DNA from: Bradyrhizobium sp.
GTDB taxonomy: Bacteria > Pseudomonadota > Alphaproteobacteria > Rhizobiales > Xanthobacteraceae
Assembly (NCBI GenBank): GCA_030681365.1
Contig: JAUXWH010000158.1
Coordinates: 1-64,000 of the forward strand
Length of the DNA stretch: 64,000 nt
Reading direction: 5' to 3'
In this document: in pieces, positions 17,385 through 25,501 of the stretch
How positions within the stretch are numbered: the first letter of the stretch is position 1
Layout of the letters: each line of letters begins with the position of its first letter
The notes under the pieces: generated by a model
What the model was told of the DNA's origin: nothing
Database searches by the model: none
Seen by the model: the letters and a program-made list of their open reading frames with translations, nothing else
Position numbers and translations under genes: made by a program

Positions 17385-19127
17385 ATGGTCGAGACCTATG
17401 CCCGCCCCCGATTTGGAGCGCCGCGCGAGCCGAAGAACCGGGTCAATCCGGGCAGCCGGCTTGCGGGCCTGCTCGACCTTGCGGCGGCCAGCCATGTCAG
17501 GGCGGTGCTGTTTCTGGTGTGCTGCGGCCTCGCGCTGTTTTTGCCGGGCTTCTTCAATATCCCGCCGATCGATCGCGACGAGGCGCGGTTCGCGCAGGCG
17601 ACCAAGCAGATGGTCGAGAGCAACGATTTCGTCGACATCCGCTTCCAGGACGACGTCCGCTACAAGAAGCCGGTCGGCATCTACTGGATGCAGTCGGCCG
17701 TGATCGAGACCGCCACGGCGCTGGGCTTGCCGCAGGCGCAGGTCCGCATCTGGCTGTACCGCATTCCCTCGCTGATCGGCGCCATCGGGGCGGTGCTGCT
17801 GACCTACTGGACCGCGCTGGCCTTCGTGACCCGGCGCGGCGCCATCCTCGCCGGGCTGATCATGGCCAGTTCGGTGTTGCTGGGTGCCGAAGCCCGGCTG
17901 GCCAAAACCGATGCCATGTTGTTGCTTACCGTGGTCGCGGCCATGGGCGCGATGGCGCGGGTCTATCTGTCATGGCAGCGCGGCGAGGATCCCGTGCGGC
18001 CGCCATGGTCCTGGCCCGCGATCTTCTGGACGGCGCTGGCCGCCGGCGTCCTGCTCAAGGGGCCGCTGATCCTGTTGTTCGTCGCGCTTACGATCGTGAC
18101 GCTGGCGATCCTCGACCGCTCGGCGGCGTGGCTGTGGCGGCTGCGTCCGGTCTGGGGCCTGATGTGGATGCTGGTTCTGGTGCTGCCCTGGTTCGTCGCG
18201 ATTTTCTGGCGCGCCGGCCAGACCTTCTTCACCGATTCCGTCGGCCGCGACATGCTGGCGAAATTCGCCGCGCAGGAATCCCACGGCGCGCCACCCGGGT
18301 TCTATCTGGCGCTGTTCTGGATCACGTTCTGGCCGGGGGCGCCACTCGCGGGGATGGCGGCACCGGCGGTGTGGCGGGCGCGGCGCGAGCCCGGCGCGCA
18401 GTACCTGCTGGCATGGCTGATGCCGTCCTGGATCGTGTTCGAGCTGGTGATGACCAAGCTGCCGCATTACGTGCTGCCGCTCTACCCGGCGATCGCGATC
18501 CTGACCGTCGGGGCACTCGAACGCCGCGTGCTGTCGCGATCGTGGCTGATGCGCGGCGCGGCCTGGTGGTTCGTGATCCCGGCCGGGGCGTCGGTGCTCG
18601 TCGTGGTCGGCGCGATTGCGCTGACGCGCCAGCCGGTGTTTCTGGCCTGGCCGTTCATCGCGGCGGCGCTGATCTTCGGCCTGTTCGCGTGGTGGCTCTA
18701 CGAGGACAGCCGCGCCGAACGTTCGCTGCTGAACGCGGTGGTCTCGGCGATGTTTCTGGCGATTGCGGTCTACGGCATCGTGCTGCCCTCGCTGACGCCG
18801 CTGTTCCCGAGCCCCGAAATCGCCCGCGCGCTGCGTAATGTCGTCTGCGTCGGACCGAAGGCCGCCGCCGCAGGTTTTCACGAACCGAGCCTGGTCTTCA
18901 TGACGGGAACCTCAACGCTGCTGACCGACGGATCGGGCGCGGCGGATTTCCTGGGGCAGGGCAGTTGCAGGTTTGCGCTGGTCGAATCCCGCGCCGAGCG
19001 CAGCTTCGCCGCGCGCGCCGAAGCGATCGGGCTGCGCTACAACGTGGCCACCCGCATCGACGGCTACAACTTCTCGCAGGGCAAGGCGATCTCGATCGCG
19101 ATCTTCCGCTCCGAAGGCACCCGGTAA
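17385..19127 (+). CDS. ArnT-like glycosyltransferase, PMT/GT39 family
   Basis: The 580-residue multi-span membrane protein has the first periplasmic-loop motif PPIDRDEARFAQATKQMVESNDFVDIRFQDDVRYKKPVGIYWMQ, the acidic-pair signature of ArnT and PMT enzymes that use polyprenyl-phosphate sugars. About a dozen hydrophobic spans follow, then a C-terminal soluble tail. The family adds sugars to lipid A or other envelope acceptors on the periplasmic face. The next genes (PAP2 phosphatase, GT2 polyprenyl-phosphate sugar synthase-like, LabN) fit a donor-synthesis and transfer pathway. The sugar cannot be told from sequence. Confidence 0.88.
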   Translation: MVETYARPRFGAPREPKNRVNPGSRLAGLLDLAAASHVRAVLFLVCCGLALFLPGFFNIPPIDRDEARFAQATKQMVESNDFVDIRFQDDVRYKKPVGIYWMQSAVIETATALGLPQAQVRIWLYRIPSLIGAIGAVLLTYWTALAFVTRRGAILAGLIMASSVLLGAEARLAKTDAMLLLTVVAAMGAMARVYLSWQRGEDPVRPPWSWPAIFWTALAAGVLLKGPLILLFVALTIVTLAILDRSAAWLWRLRPVWGLMWMLVLVLPWFVAIFWRAGQTFFTDSVGRDMLAKFAAQESHGAPPGFYLALFWITFWPGAPLAGMAAPAVWRARREPGAQYLLAWLMPSWIVFELVMTKLPHYVLPLYPAIAILTVGALERRVLSRSWLMRGAAWWFVIPAGASVLVVVGAIALTRQPVFLAWPFIAAALIFGLFAWWLYEDSRAERSLLNAVVSAMFLAIAVYGIVLPSLTPLFPSPEIARALRNVVCVGPKAAAAGFHEPSLVFMTGTSTLLTDGSGAADFLGQGSCRFALVESRAERSFAARAEAIGLRYNVATRIDGYNFSQGKAISIAIFRSEGTR

Positions 19128-19128
19128 A

Positions 19129-19968
19129 ATGTTGCCCCGGGCCGGCGCCTCGTCGAATTATTTCCCCGGGCTTGTAGCCGTCCTGCGCCGGTCGGCGGCA
19201 CAACTGGTGCGCTCGCCGTCGCATTCGCGCCGTGCCGAGGCGGCGCGGCGATCGGCCCGCCATGTCGTGCAGCTCACGGCCATTCTCGGCGCCGCGATCA
19301 TCGCGCTGATGTATTTTCTGGATGCGACCGAGATCGGCTGGATGCCGACACGCGGCACGCCGAGCCTTTGGCCGATCCGCATCCTGACCGACTTCGGCAA
19401 ATCCCGCTATGTGCTGTGGGTGCTGGCCGGGCTGTTGTGCGTCGTCGCCTTCATTTCCCCGGCTTTGCGCGGGCAAGCGCGATCCCTGTTGCTGGGGCTG
19501 GGGACGCGGCTGCAATTCGTGTTTCTCGCCGTGCTGGTGCCGGCCCTGATCGGCGAGGTCCTGAAATGGGCCGTCGGGCGCGGCCGGCCGTTCGTCGGCG
19601 GCGAGGACAATGTTTTCAACTTCCGGCATTTCGGCGGCACCGAAGCCTTTGCGAGCTTTCCCTCCGGCCATGCCAACACCGCCTTTGCGCTGGCTTTCGC
19701 GGTATCCGCGCTGTGGCCGCAGGCCCGTCCGGTGATGATCGCGTATGCCATCGCGATCGCGCTCAGCCGCCTCGTGCTGCTGGCGCATCATCCGAGCGAC
19801 GTGGTGGCGGGCGCGATGGTCGGTGTGATCGGCGCGATGGCGGTGCGCTACTGGTTTGCCGCGCGTCGCCTCGGCTTTGCGATCCGCGGCGACGGCGCCA
19901 TCGTGCCGCTTCCGGGGCCCTCGCTGGGGCACCTCAAAAGGGTTGCCGGAGGGGCGTCAGCCCCATAA
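19129..19968 (+). CDS. PAP2-family membrane phosphatase
   Basis: The 279-residue protein carries all three PAP2 motifs: KWAVGRGRP (K-x6-RP), FPSGH, and SRLVLLAHHPSD (SR-x5-H-x3-D). The spans between the motifs place the active site on the periplasmic face. Such enzymes dephosphorylate lipid A (LpxE/LpxF type), undecaprenyl pyrophosphate or phosphatidate. The gene begins one base after the ArnT-like stop (TAAAATG), so it belongs to that operon; the longer track ORF overlaps the previous gene and is not used. The last codons and stop lie in the hairpin GGGGCGTCAGCCCC. Confidence 0.88.
   Translation: MLPRAGASSNYFPGLVAVLRRSAAQLVRSPSHSRRAEAARRSARHVVQLTAILGAAIIALMYFLDATEIGWMPTRGTPSLWPIRILTDFGKSRYVLWVLAGLLCVVAFISPALRGQARSLLLGLGTRLQFVFLAVLVPALIGEVLKWAVGRGRPFVGGEDNVFNFRHFGGTEAFASFPSGHANTAFALAFAVSALWPQARPVMIAYAIAIALSRLVLLAHHPSDVVAGAMVGVIGAMAVRYWFAARRLGFAIRGDGAIVPLPGPSLGHLKRVAGGASAP
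19951..19964. repeat. GGGGCGTCAGCCCC hairpin, second copy
   Basis: A 5-bp GC stem with a GTCA loop lies over the last codons of the PAP2 gene. The same 14-mer occurs at 6689-6702 between convergent genes. It may be a dispersed short palindrome or a weak terminator or attenuator. Confidence 0.4.
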
Positions 19969-20037
19969 GAAGCGGACGCCATAAGGCACTGGCGCTGCGG
20001 TTCCGGCTGCAAGCTGACCCAAACGACGAGCATCGAT

Positions 20038-20784
20038 TTGCCTTCATCCGACGCGACAGACGTGGCCGTTTCCATCGTTGTTCCCGTGCGCAACGAGGCC
20101 GGCAATGTGGAGCCGCTGATCGCGGAAATCGCCGCCGCGCTCGACGGCCGATGGGCGTACGAGATCATCTATGTCAACGACGGCTCCACCGATGCGACCG
20201 GCGAGCGGCTCGCGGCATTGATGAAGCAGCGCGCCAATCTACGCCAGTTCCGGCATGCGACCTCGTCGGGGCAATCGGCCGCGGTTCGCAGCGGGGTGCG
20301 CGCCGCGCGCGGAGCCATCGTGGCGACGCTTGACGGCGACGGGCAGAACAATCCGGCCTTCCTGCCGGATTTGATTGCGGCGATCGAGAACGGCGGCGAC
20401 CGCGTCGGCCTCGCCGCCGGCCAGCGGGTCGGACGCAAGGACACCGGGTTCAAGAAGCTGCAGTCGCGCACCGCCAACGGCATCCGCAACGCCATCCTGC
20501 ACGACGGCACCCGCGACACCGGCTGCGGCCTGAAGGCGTTCCGGCGCGAGGTGTTCCTGATGATGCCCTATTTCGACGGCCTGCATCGCTTTCTGCCGGC
20601 GCTGGTGCGCCGCGAGGGCTTTGACATCGTCTATGTCGACGTCATCGACCGTCCCAGACATTCCGGCGTGTCGAATTACGGCTTCTTCGATCGGCTATGG
20701 ATCGGGATCATGGATCTCGCGGGGGTGTGGTGGCTGATCCGCCGCAAGAAGCCGACGCCCGTTGCGACCGAGGTGATGCCATGA
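20038..20784 (+). CDS. Family 2 glycosyltransferase (polyprenyl-phosphate sugar synthase-like)
   Basis: The 248-residue GT-A fold has SIVVPVRNEAGNVEPLI (nucleotide-binding strand), YEIIYVNDGSTDATGE and the metal-binding ATLDGDGQNNPAFLP. The C-terminus has CGLKAFRREVF and a hydrophobic WIGIMDLAGVWWLIRRKK tail that could touch the membrane. Members include dolichol-phosphate mannose synthase and ArnC, which load a sugar onto polyprenyl phosphate at the cytoplasmic face. That would supply the ArnT-like enzyme upstream. The start is TTG at 20038, because no ATG lies in frame before the nucleotide-binding strand. The stop overlaps the next gene by 4 bp. Confidence 0.87.
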   Translation: MPSSDATDVAVSIVVPVRNEAGNVEPLIAEIAAALDGRWAYEIIYVNDGSTDATGERLAALMKQRANLRQFRHATSSGQSAAVRSGVRAARGAIVATLDGDGQNNPAFLPDLIAAIENGGDRVGLAAGQRVGRKDTGFKKLQSRTANGIRNAILHDGTRDTGCGLKAFRREVFLMMPYFDGLHRFLPALVRREGFDIVYVDVIDRPRHSGVSNYGFFDRLWIGIMDLAGVWWLIRRKKPTPVATEVMP

Positions 20785-21110
20785 CTGAGCTGTTCAACAT
20801 GCTTGGCGCCTATCTGCATGATGTCTTCATCATCAAGTTCGATGGCTGGGTCATTCTGGGATTCGTGGCGCAGGGGTTCTTCACCATGCGCTTCGTGGTG
20901 CAATGGATCGCCTCCGAGCGCGCGCGCAAGAGCGTGATCCCGGTGGCGTTCTGGTTCTTCTCGATCGGCGGCGGCATCCTGCTGCTGATCTATGCGCTGT
21001 ACCGCCGCGACCCGGTGTTCATCGCGGGGCAGGCGCTCGGCCTGCTGGTCTATTTCCGCAATCTGTATTTTATCATTGTCACCGGCCGCCAGTCGTCGGC
21101 GAAGGATTGA
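20781..21110 (+). CDS. Lipid A biosynthesis N-terminal (LabN) domain membrane protein
   Basis: The 109-residue protein starts MTELFNMLGAYLHDVFIIKFDGWVILGFVAQGFFTMRFVVQWIASERARKSVIPVAFWFFSIGGG. The VAQGxFxxRFxVQWxxSExxxxSxxPxxFWxxSxxGG pattern defines the LAB_N domain. Three hydrophobic spans are seen. LAB_N proteins are usually encoded beside GT2 or ArnT-type genes, and their biochemical role is not established. The start overlaps the GT2 stop as ATGA. It is the last gene of the envelope-lipid operon. Confidence 0.87.
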   Translation: MTELFNMLGAYLHDVFIIKFDGWVILGFVAQGFFTMRFVVQWIASERARKSVIPVAFWFFSIGGGILLLIYALYRRDPVFIAGQALGLLVYFRNLYFIIVTGRQSSAKD

Positions 21111-21120
21111 GCAACGTCCT

Positions 21121-21166
21121 CGCATGGGGACATCCAAAAATCGCGAAAACAACCCCATGTACAGAA
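21121..21166. repeat. Dispersed intergenic repeat with CATGGGG/CCCCATG arms
   Basis: The sequence is CGCATGGGGACATCCAAAAATCGCGAAAACAACCCCATGTACAGA, with a 7-bp inverted repeat around an A-rich centre. I know this wording from many Bradyrhizobium and Rhodopseudomonas intergenic regions. It may fold in the transcript after the LabN gene. A second small hairpin, CGGTAT-AAAA-ATACCG, lies at 21219-21234. Confidence 0.6.
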
Positions 21167-21286
21167 AGCAACCCGATGAAAAGACTGGTGTTTCCGTCGC
21201 AGTCCGCGTGCGCTTTAGCGGTATAAAAATACCGTGAAACTGTCGTCCCACACCTTCCACACCTCGCCATTCGAGTTGTTTCCCTG

Positions 21287-22381
21287 ATGCCGCATCGTTC
21301 GAGCCTGGAAGTGTCTGCGCGGATTGATCATTGGTGGTCGATCGCGAATGGCGATTTCGTTGTCGATCCGTTCGGACCGATGGCGAGGGCCGGCCTGTTC
21401 CAGATCGGCCTGCCGGGCGCGGACGCCGCGTTCGACAGCTATCGGGCGATAGCAGCCGCTGAACAGGCGATTGCCGGAAAGACCGGGCTGTTGGGGCTGG
21501 CAAGCGCTTTCACCGCCCGGCAGGTGATCGCGCGCTTCTTCATCTCGGGTTTTGCCACCGCCGACCAGCGCGCCGCGTGGCTGCCGCGGATTGCCGCCGG
21601 CGAGGTCTGCACGGCGGTTGCGATCTCCGAGCCCGGCGCCGGTGCGCATCCCAAGCATCTGCAGACCACCGCCGAATCCCGTGGCGCGGGATATGTCATC
21701 CGTGGCCGCAAGGCCTGGGTGACCAACGGCCCGGTCGCCGACCTGTTCCTGGTACTGGCGGTGGTCGCGGTCGAGGACGGCCGCAAGCGCTATGGCCTGT
21801 TCATGCTGCCGAAGACGACGCCCGGCCTTGTGATAAAGCCGATGGCGGCGCTGGACGTGCTGTTGCCGGCGACGCATTGCGAGCTCGAACTCGATGGCTG
21901 CGAGGTGCCGGCGTCCGCGCGGGTCGGCGAATTGCCGGACGCCTATCCGGCCATGGCGATGCCGTTTCGCGATGTCGAGGACACCGTCGGAACGGCGAAT
22001 GTCGCGGGGTTGCTGAGCTGGCTGCTCGACAAGGCCGCAAGCCGCATCGAGCGCACGGAAGAGAATGCCTTGCGGCTCGGCCGCATCGCGGGTCTGGTGT
22101 CCCTGGTGCAGGCGGCGAGCCGGCTTGCGGTGGCGGCCCTCGACGGCGAAGGAGACGATGTTCCGGCGCGCGTGATCGGCGTAAGACTGCTGGCGCGCGA
22201 CATCGTCGGCGAAATCCGCGAACTGCTGGGGCAAAGCGCGACCGACGACGAGACGATGGCCCGGGCGCTGGCCGCGTTCGACATGCTGGCCTCGGTCGCG
22301 CGCGAGCCGCGCAAGATCAGGCGGATCAGGCTTGGTAGTTCAATCTGGCCTGGAAATTCAATCGGAAGCGAGAACCATTAA
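21287..22381 (+). CDS. Acyl-CoA dehydrogenase-family flavoprotein
   Basis: The 364-residue protein shows the acyl-CoA dehydrogenase pattern: VCTAVAISEPGAGAHPKHLQTTAE (FAD and substrate strand), GYVIRGRKAWVTNGPVADLFLVLAVV, and a C-terminal helical domain. The usual GSD of SEPGAGSD is GAH here, and the C-terminal domain is short, so substrate and activity are uncertain. The stop TAA directly abuts the ATG of the MoxR ATPase gene, and a VWA gene follows, so this enzyme is co-transcribed with an apparent MoxR/VWA chaperone pair. Confidence 0.85.
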   Translation: MPHRSSLEVSARIDHWWSIANGDFVVDPFGPMARAGLFQIGLPGADAAFDSYRAIAAAEQAIAGKTGLLGLASAFTARQVIARFFISGFATADQRAAWLPRIAAGEVCTAVAISEPGAGAHPKHLQTTAESRGAGYVIRGRKAWVTNGPVADLFLVLAVVAVEDGRKRYGLFMLPKTTPGLVIKPMAALDVLLPATHCELELDGCEVPASARVGELPDAYPAMAMPFRDVEDTVGTANVAGLLSWLLDKAASRIERTEENALRLGRIAGLVSLVQAASRLAVAALDGEGDDVPARVIGVRLLARDIVGEIRELLGQSATDDETMARALAAFDMLASVAREPRKIRRIRLGSSIWPGNSIGSENH

Positions 22382-23329
22382 ATGAATACCCAACTGCCGG
22401 CGGATTCGATCGAAGCCGTCACCCGTGGCCTGGCGTCAGCCGGCTATATCGCCAGCAAGCAGATTGCGACCGCGGTCTATCTGGCCGAGAAGATCGAAAA
22501 GCCCATCCTGGTGGAAGGGCCGGCCGGTGTCGGCAAGACCGAGTTGGCAAAGGCGCTGGCGGCTTGGCGCGGCATGAAGATGATCCGCATGCAGTGCTAC
22601 GAAGGCCTCGATGAAGCCAAGGCGCTGTATGAATGGAAATATGCAAAACAGCTGCTCTACACCCAGATCCTGAAGGACAAGCTCGGCGAAGTGCTTGGCG
22701 GAGCCGACACGCTGGCCGCCGCGCTCGGCAAGCTGCACGATTTCGGCGACGTGTTCTTCTCCAAGGAATTCGTCGAGCCGCGGCCGCTGCTGCAGGCGCT
22801 GGAGCAGGCCAATGGCTGCGTGCTCCTGGTTGACGAGATCGACAAGTCGGACGCCGAATTCGAATCCCTGCTGCTGGAGATCCTCAGCGACTACCAGGTT
22901 TCGATCCCCGAACTCGGCACCGTCACGGCGATCGTCAAGCCCACGGTGATCCTGACCTCCAACGGCGAGCGTGATCTCTCCGACGCTTTGAAGCGCCGCT
23001 GCCTGCATCTGCATATCGGCTTTCCCGAGCAGAAGCTGGAGGAACGCATTGTCGAGAGCCGCGTCCCCGGCATCTCCGCGACCTTGCGCAAGCAGATCGT
23101 CGGCTTCATCAACCAGGTCCGTGCGCTCGACCTTAAGAAGCTGCCCTCGGTCAGCGAGACCATCGACTGGGCCCGCGTGCTGGTGCTGCTGCAGTCGAGC
23201 GAACTCGATCATGAGACCGTCAAGGACACGCTCAACGTGCTCCTGAAATACGAGGCCGACATCGAGACCACGATACCGCAAGTGTCGAGCTTCGTCGCCA
23301 AGTCCGGCCGCCAGGGCGTGTTCGGCTGA
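22382..23329 (+). CDS. MoxR-family AAA+ ATPase (CoxD-like)
   Basis: The 315-residue protein has Walker A GPAGVGKTELAKAL, Walker B CVLLVDEIDKSD, and sensor region VILTSNGERDLSDALKRRCLHLHIGFP, all typical of MoxR ATPases. MoxR proteins act with VWA-domain partners in maturing enzymes; CoxD/CoxE mature CO dehydrogenase. The VWA partner gene overlaps its stop by one base (TGATG). No coxMSL or other molybdenum-hydroxylase genes are visible, so the client may be the acyl-CoA dehydrogenase upstream or something elsewhere. Confidence 0.9.
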   Translation: MNTQLPADSIEAVTRGLASAGYIASKQIATAVYLAEKIEKPILVEGPAGVGKTELAKALAAWRGMKMIRMQCYEGLDEAKALYEWKYAKQLLYTQILKDKLGEVLGGADTLAAALGKLHDFGDVFFSKEFVEPRPLLQALEQANGCVLLVDEIDKSDAEFESLLLEILSDYQVSIPELGTVTAIVKPTVILTSNGERDLSDALKRRCLHLHIGFPEQKLEERIVESRVPGISATLRKQIVGFINQVRALDLKKLPSVSETIDWARVLVLLQSSELDHETVKDTLNVLLKYEADIETTIPQVSSFVAKSGRQGVFG

Positions 23330-24696
23330 TGCGCGAGGAACTGCATCGCTTCTTCCGGGCGGCGCGCGGCGCCGGCGTACGGGTGAGCCCCGCGGAAAGC
23401 ATCGATGCCATGAAGGCGGTGGCCGATGTCGGCTTTGCCGAGCGCGGCATCCTGCGCGACACGCTGCTGCTGACGCTGGCCAAGAGCCAGGAGGAAAAGC
23501 AGGCGCTGGGCGACTGCTTTGATCTGTTCTTCAGCCAGCCCGAAGTGCCGGAGGAAGCCGCGCCGGCGGATGCCGAAGACAGCAAGGGCGGGGATGCCGC
23601 GCCAAACGAGAATGAGCGGGGCGCTCCGGGCGCACCGGCCCCGGAGCTCGGCGAGCTCGCGCAGATGCTGATGTCGCGCGACCGCAACGCGATCGCGGCC
23701 GCGATGGCGGCGGCATCGAACGCCGCCGCGCTGTCCGACATCCGCTATTTCACCCAGCGCGGCATCTTCTCGTCGCGGATTCTCGAGCAGCTCGGCATCG
23801 AGCGCCTGCGCGACGATCTGGACGCGCTGATGGCGACCAGTCCCGGCGACGCCGAGCGGCTGGCGGCGGCGCTGGAGGCGTTGCGTGAAAACGTCCGCGA
23901 GGTCGTCAACCAGGCGCTGGTGCTGTATGGCCGCGAGGAAACCGAGAACCTGCGCAACGAAATCCTGCGCAACGCGCCGCTGGCCCGGCTGGAGCGCCGC
24001 CAGGTCGAGCAGATGAAGGCGCTGATCCGCGCCATCGCCCGGCGGCTGCGCGAACGCTACTCCAAGCCGCGCAAGCGCCAGCGGCGCGGCCATCTCGACA
24101 CGCGAAAGACGTTGCGGCGCAACGCCGCCTGGGGCGGCGTGCCGTTCCTCACCTCCTGGAAGCGCCGCCACCGCGACCGGCCCAAGATCGTGGCGATCTG
24201 CGATGTCTCGGGATCGGTGGCGCAGGTGTCCGATTTCTTCCTGCTCCTGATCCACAGCCTGCACGAAGTGGTGGACGACGTGCGCTCGTTCGCGTTCTCC
24301 GGCCACCTGATCGAAGTCAGCAACATCCTCGACACCAAGTCGCCCGAGGAGGCGATGAGCGAGATCATGTCGAAAGTCGGTTTCGGCTCGTCCGACTATG
24401 GCGGCTCGTTCGTCGATTTCGAAAAGAACTTTCTCCGCAGCGTGACGCCGAAGACCACGGTGATCGTGCTCGGCGATGCCCGCACCAATAACCTCGATCC
24501 GCGTGCCGACATTTTGCGCACGATCTCAGAGCGGTCCAAGCGCCTGGTCTGGCTCAACCCGGAGGGGCGGATGGCCTGGGGCTGGGGCGACTCCGAAATG
24601 CCGCGCTATGGCGCTTTCTGCACCGTGGTGCGGCAATGCTCGACGGCAAAACAGCTGGAGCGGGCGGTGTCGGACATCGTGGCGGCGTATCAGTAA
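23329..24696 (+). CDS. VWA-domain protein, CoxE-like
   Basis: The 455-residue protein has an N-terminal helical region (REELHRFFRAARGAGVRVSPAESIDAMKAV), a low-complexity acidic Ala/Glu/Pro segment near residues 70-110, a basic stretch RRLRERYSKPRKRQRRGHLDTRKTLRRN, and a C-terminal VWA domain with the MIDAS motif ICDVSGSVAQVSDFF. The family pairs with MoxR ATPases. Its placement right after the MoxR gene, with overlapping stop and start, supports one functional unit. Confidence 0.9.
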   Translation: MREELHRFFRAARGAGVRVSPAESIDAMKAVADVGFAERGILRDTLLLTLAKSQEEKQALGDCFDLFFSQPEVPEEAAPADAEDSKGGDAAPNENERGAPGAPAPELGELAQMLMSRDRNAIAAAMAAASNAAALSDIRYFTQRGIFSSRILEQLGIERLRDDLDALMATSPGDAERLAAALEALRENVREVVNQALVLYGREETENLRNEILRNAPLARLERRQVEQMKALIRAIARRLRERYSKPRKRQRRGHLDTRKTLRRNAAWGGVPFLTSWKRRHRDRPKIVAICDVSGSVAQVSDFFLLLIHSLHEVVDDVRSFAFSGHLIEVSNILDTKSPEEAMSEIMSKVGFGSSDYGGSFVDFEKNFLRSVTPKTTVIVLGDARTNNLDPRADILRTISERSKRLVWLNPEGRMAWGWGDSEMPRYGAFCTVVRQCSTAKQLERAVSDIVAAYQ

Positions 24697-24744
24697 CTTT
24701 GTCCAGCCGAATGCGGGTGGCAAACATTCGCACCGGCTCGTCGA

Positions 24745-24924
24745 TCATCCGATCATCCATCGGCCCTTGTGAATGTCGAACTTGACCGCGCCTTCGTCGC
24801 GCATTTTCAGCAGCAACGACTGGCAGGCCTCCTCGTTCGGAAGATTGGCGCGTTTCATCACCTCATAGATCTTGAGCGGCTTCTCGCGGAGCGCGGTCAG
24901 AATCTTTTCGCGATCGTTCAGCAT
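24745..24924 (-). CDS. Small winged-helix-like protein (59 aa, absent from the ORF track)
   Basis: The minus strand encodes MLNDREKILTALREKPLKIYEVMKRANLPNEEACQSLLLKMRDEGAVKFDIHKGRWMIG and stops at TGA 24747-24745. The pattern of helix, turn, helix (YEVMKRANLPNEEACQSLLLKMRDEG) and closing hairpin (AVKFDIHKGRWMIG) is what a minimal winged helix looks like. The overlapping plus-strand ORF is its mirror. It is convergent with the VWA gene. Its role is unknown; it could be a small DNA-binding regulator. Confidence 0.7.
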   Translation of the reverse strand: MLNDREKILTALREKPLKIYEVMKRANLPNEEACQSLLLKMRDEGAVKFDIHKGRWMIG

Positions 24925-25253
24925 CTCACGGGTTCCTCAATGGCGATCATTGGTCAGGGCAGGGGCACGAATTGCAAGCGGCAAGGACTGCCTCAAGCTG
25001 GTTGGCTTCCGCTGTTTTGGCGGCGCGCGCAAGGCGCTTTTTCCGGGACCGGTGCTTGAAGTTTCAGGCGGGCCTGGCGGGGCTCCCTGCTGTCGGGCAA
25101 TGCCGCGCGGTCCACGGACTCCTTCTGTTCACGGAGAACGAACAGGGGTCGCAAAATCCGGTCGGATGACCGGTTAAGGAACCGTCATTAACCCAGTCTA
25201 TTTGCAAATCATAAACGGCCCGCTGGCAGTCTGGAGGGGTCCAGGAGGGTGCC
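24925..25253. other. Intergenic region, no gene seen
   Basis: These 329 bases lie between two divergent small genes. Short track ORFs here (24872-25177 and neighbours) show no codon bias or family similarity. The stretch CCGGTTAAGGAACCGTCATTAACC with A/T-rich TTTGCAAATCATAAAC just before 25254 probably holds the promoter of the 54-residue gene. Confidence 0.4.
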
Positions 25254-25418
25254 ATGGTGATTTATCCCGTGCCTGCCGCGGTGACGCAGGCCAAGATCCG
25301 GCTTGTCATCGACGAGACGGCAAAGCAGCCGGCGACGGTCATCAACAGCGACGTGCGGGCGCTCATCGAGGCTCAGCGACAGGCCGAGCAAGAGGCATTG
25401 ATCGACGTCAAGGCCTAG
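25254..25418 (+). CDS. Small hypothetical protein (54 aa, absent from the ORF track)
   Basis: The encoded protein is MVIYPVPAAVTQAKIRLVIDETAKQPATVINSDVRALIEAQRQAEQEALIDVKA. A strong ribosome-binding site, AGGAGGG, sits 4 bases before the ATG. The composition, with an amphipathic Glu/Gln/Ala helix at the end, looks like real protein. No family is recognised. It is followed after 83 bp by the universal stress protein gene. Confidence 0.55.
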   Translation: MVIYPVPAAVTQAKIRLVIDETAKQPATVINSDVRALIEAQRQAEQEALIDVKA

Positions 25419-25501
25419 CATCGCGCCTGCCCTCACAATTGGTTTGACCGCGCCTGTAACGAGGCCGCGGCTTTCGCGCTATCCACCTGGGGGATGAATC
25501 C

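Noticed and set aside
24769-25177. Several plus-strand ORFs between the CoxE-like and usp genes
   Set aside because: They oppose the 59-residue winged-helix gene or lie in sequence without codon bias; no ribosome-binding sites or motifs.
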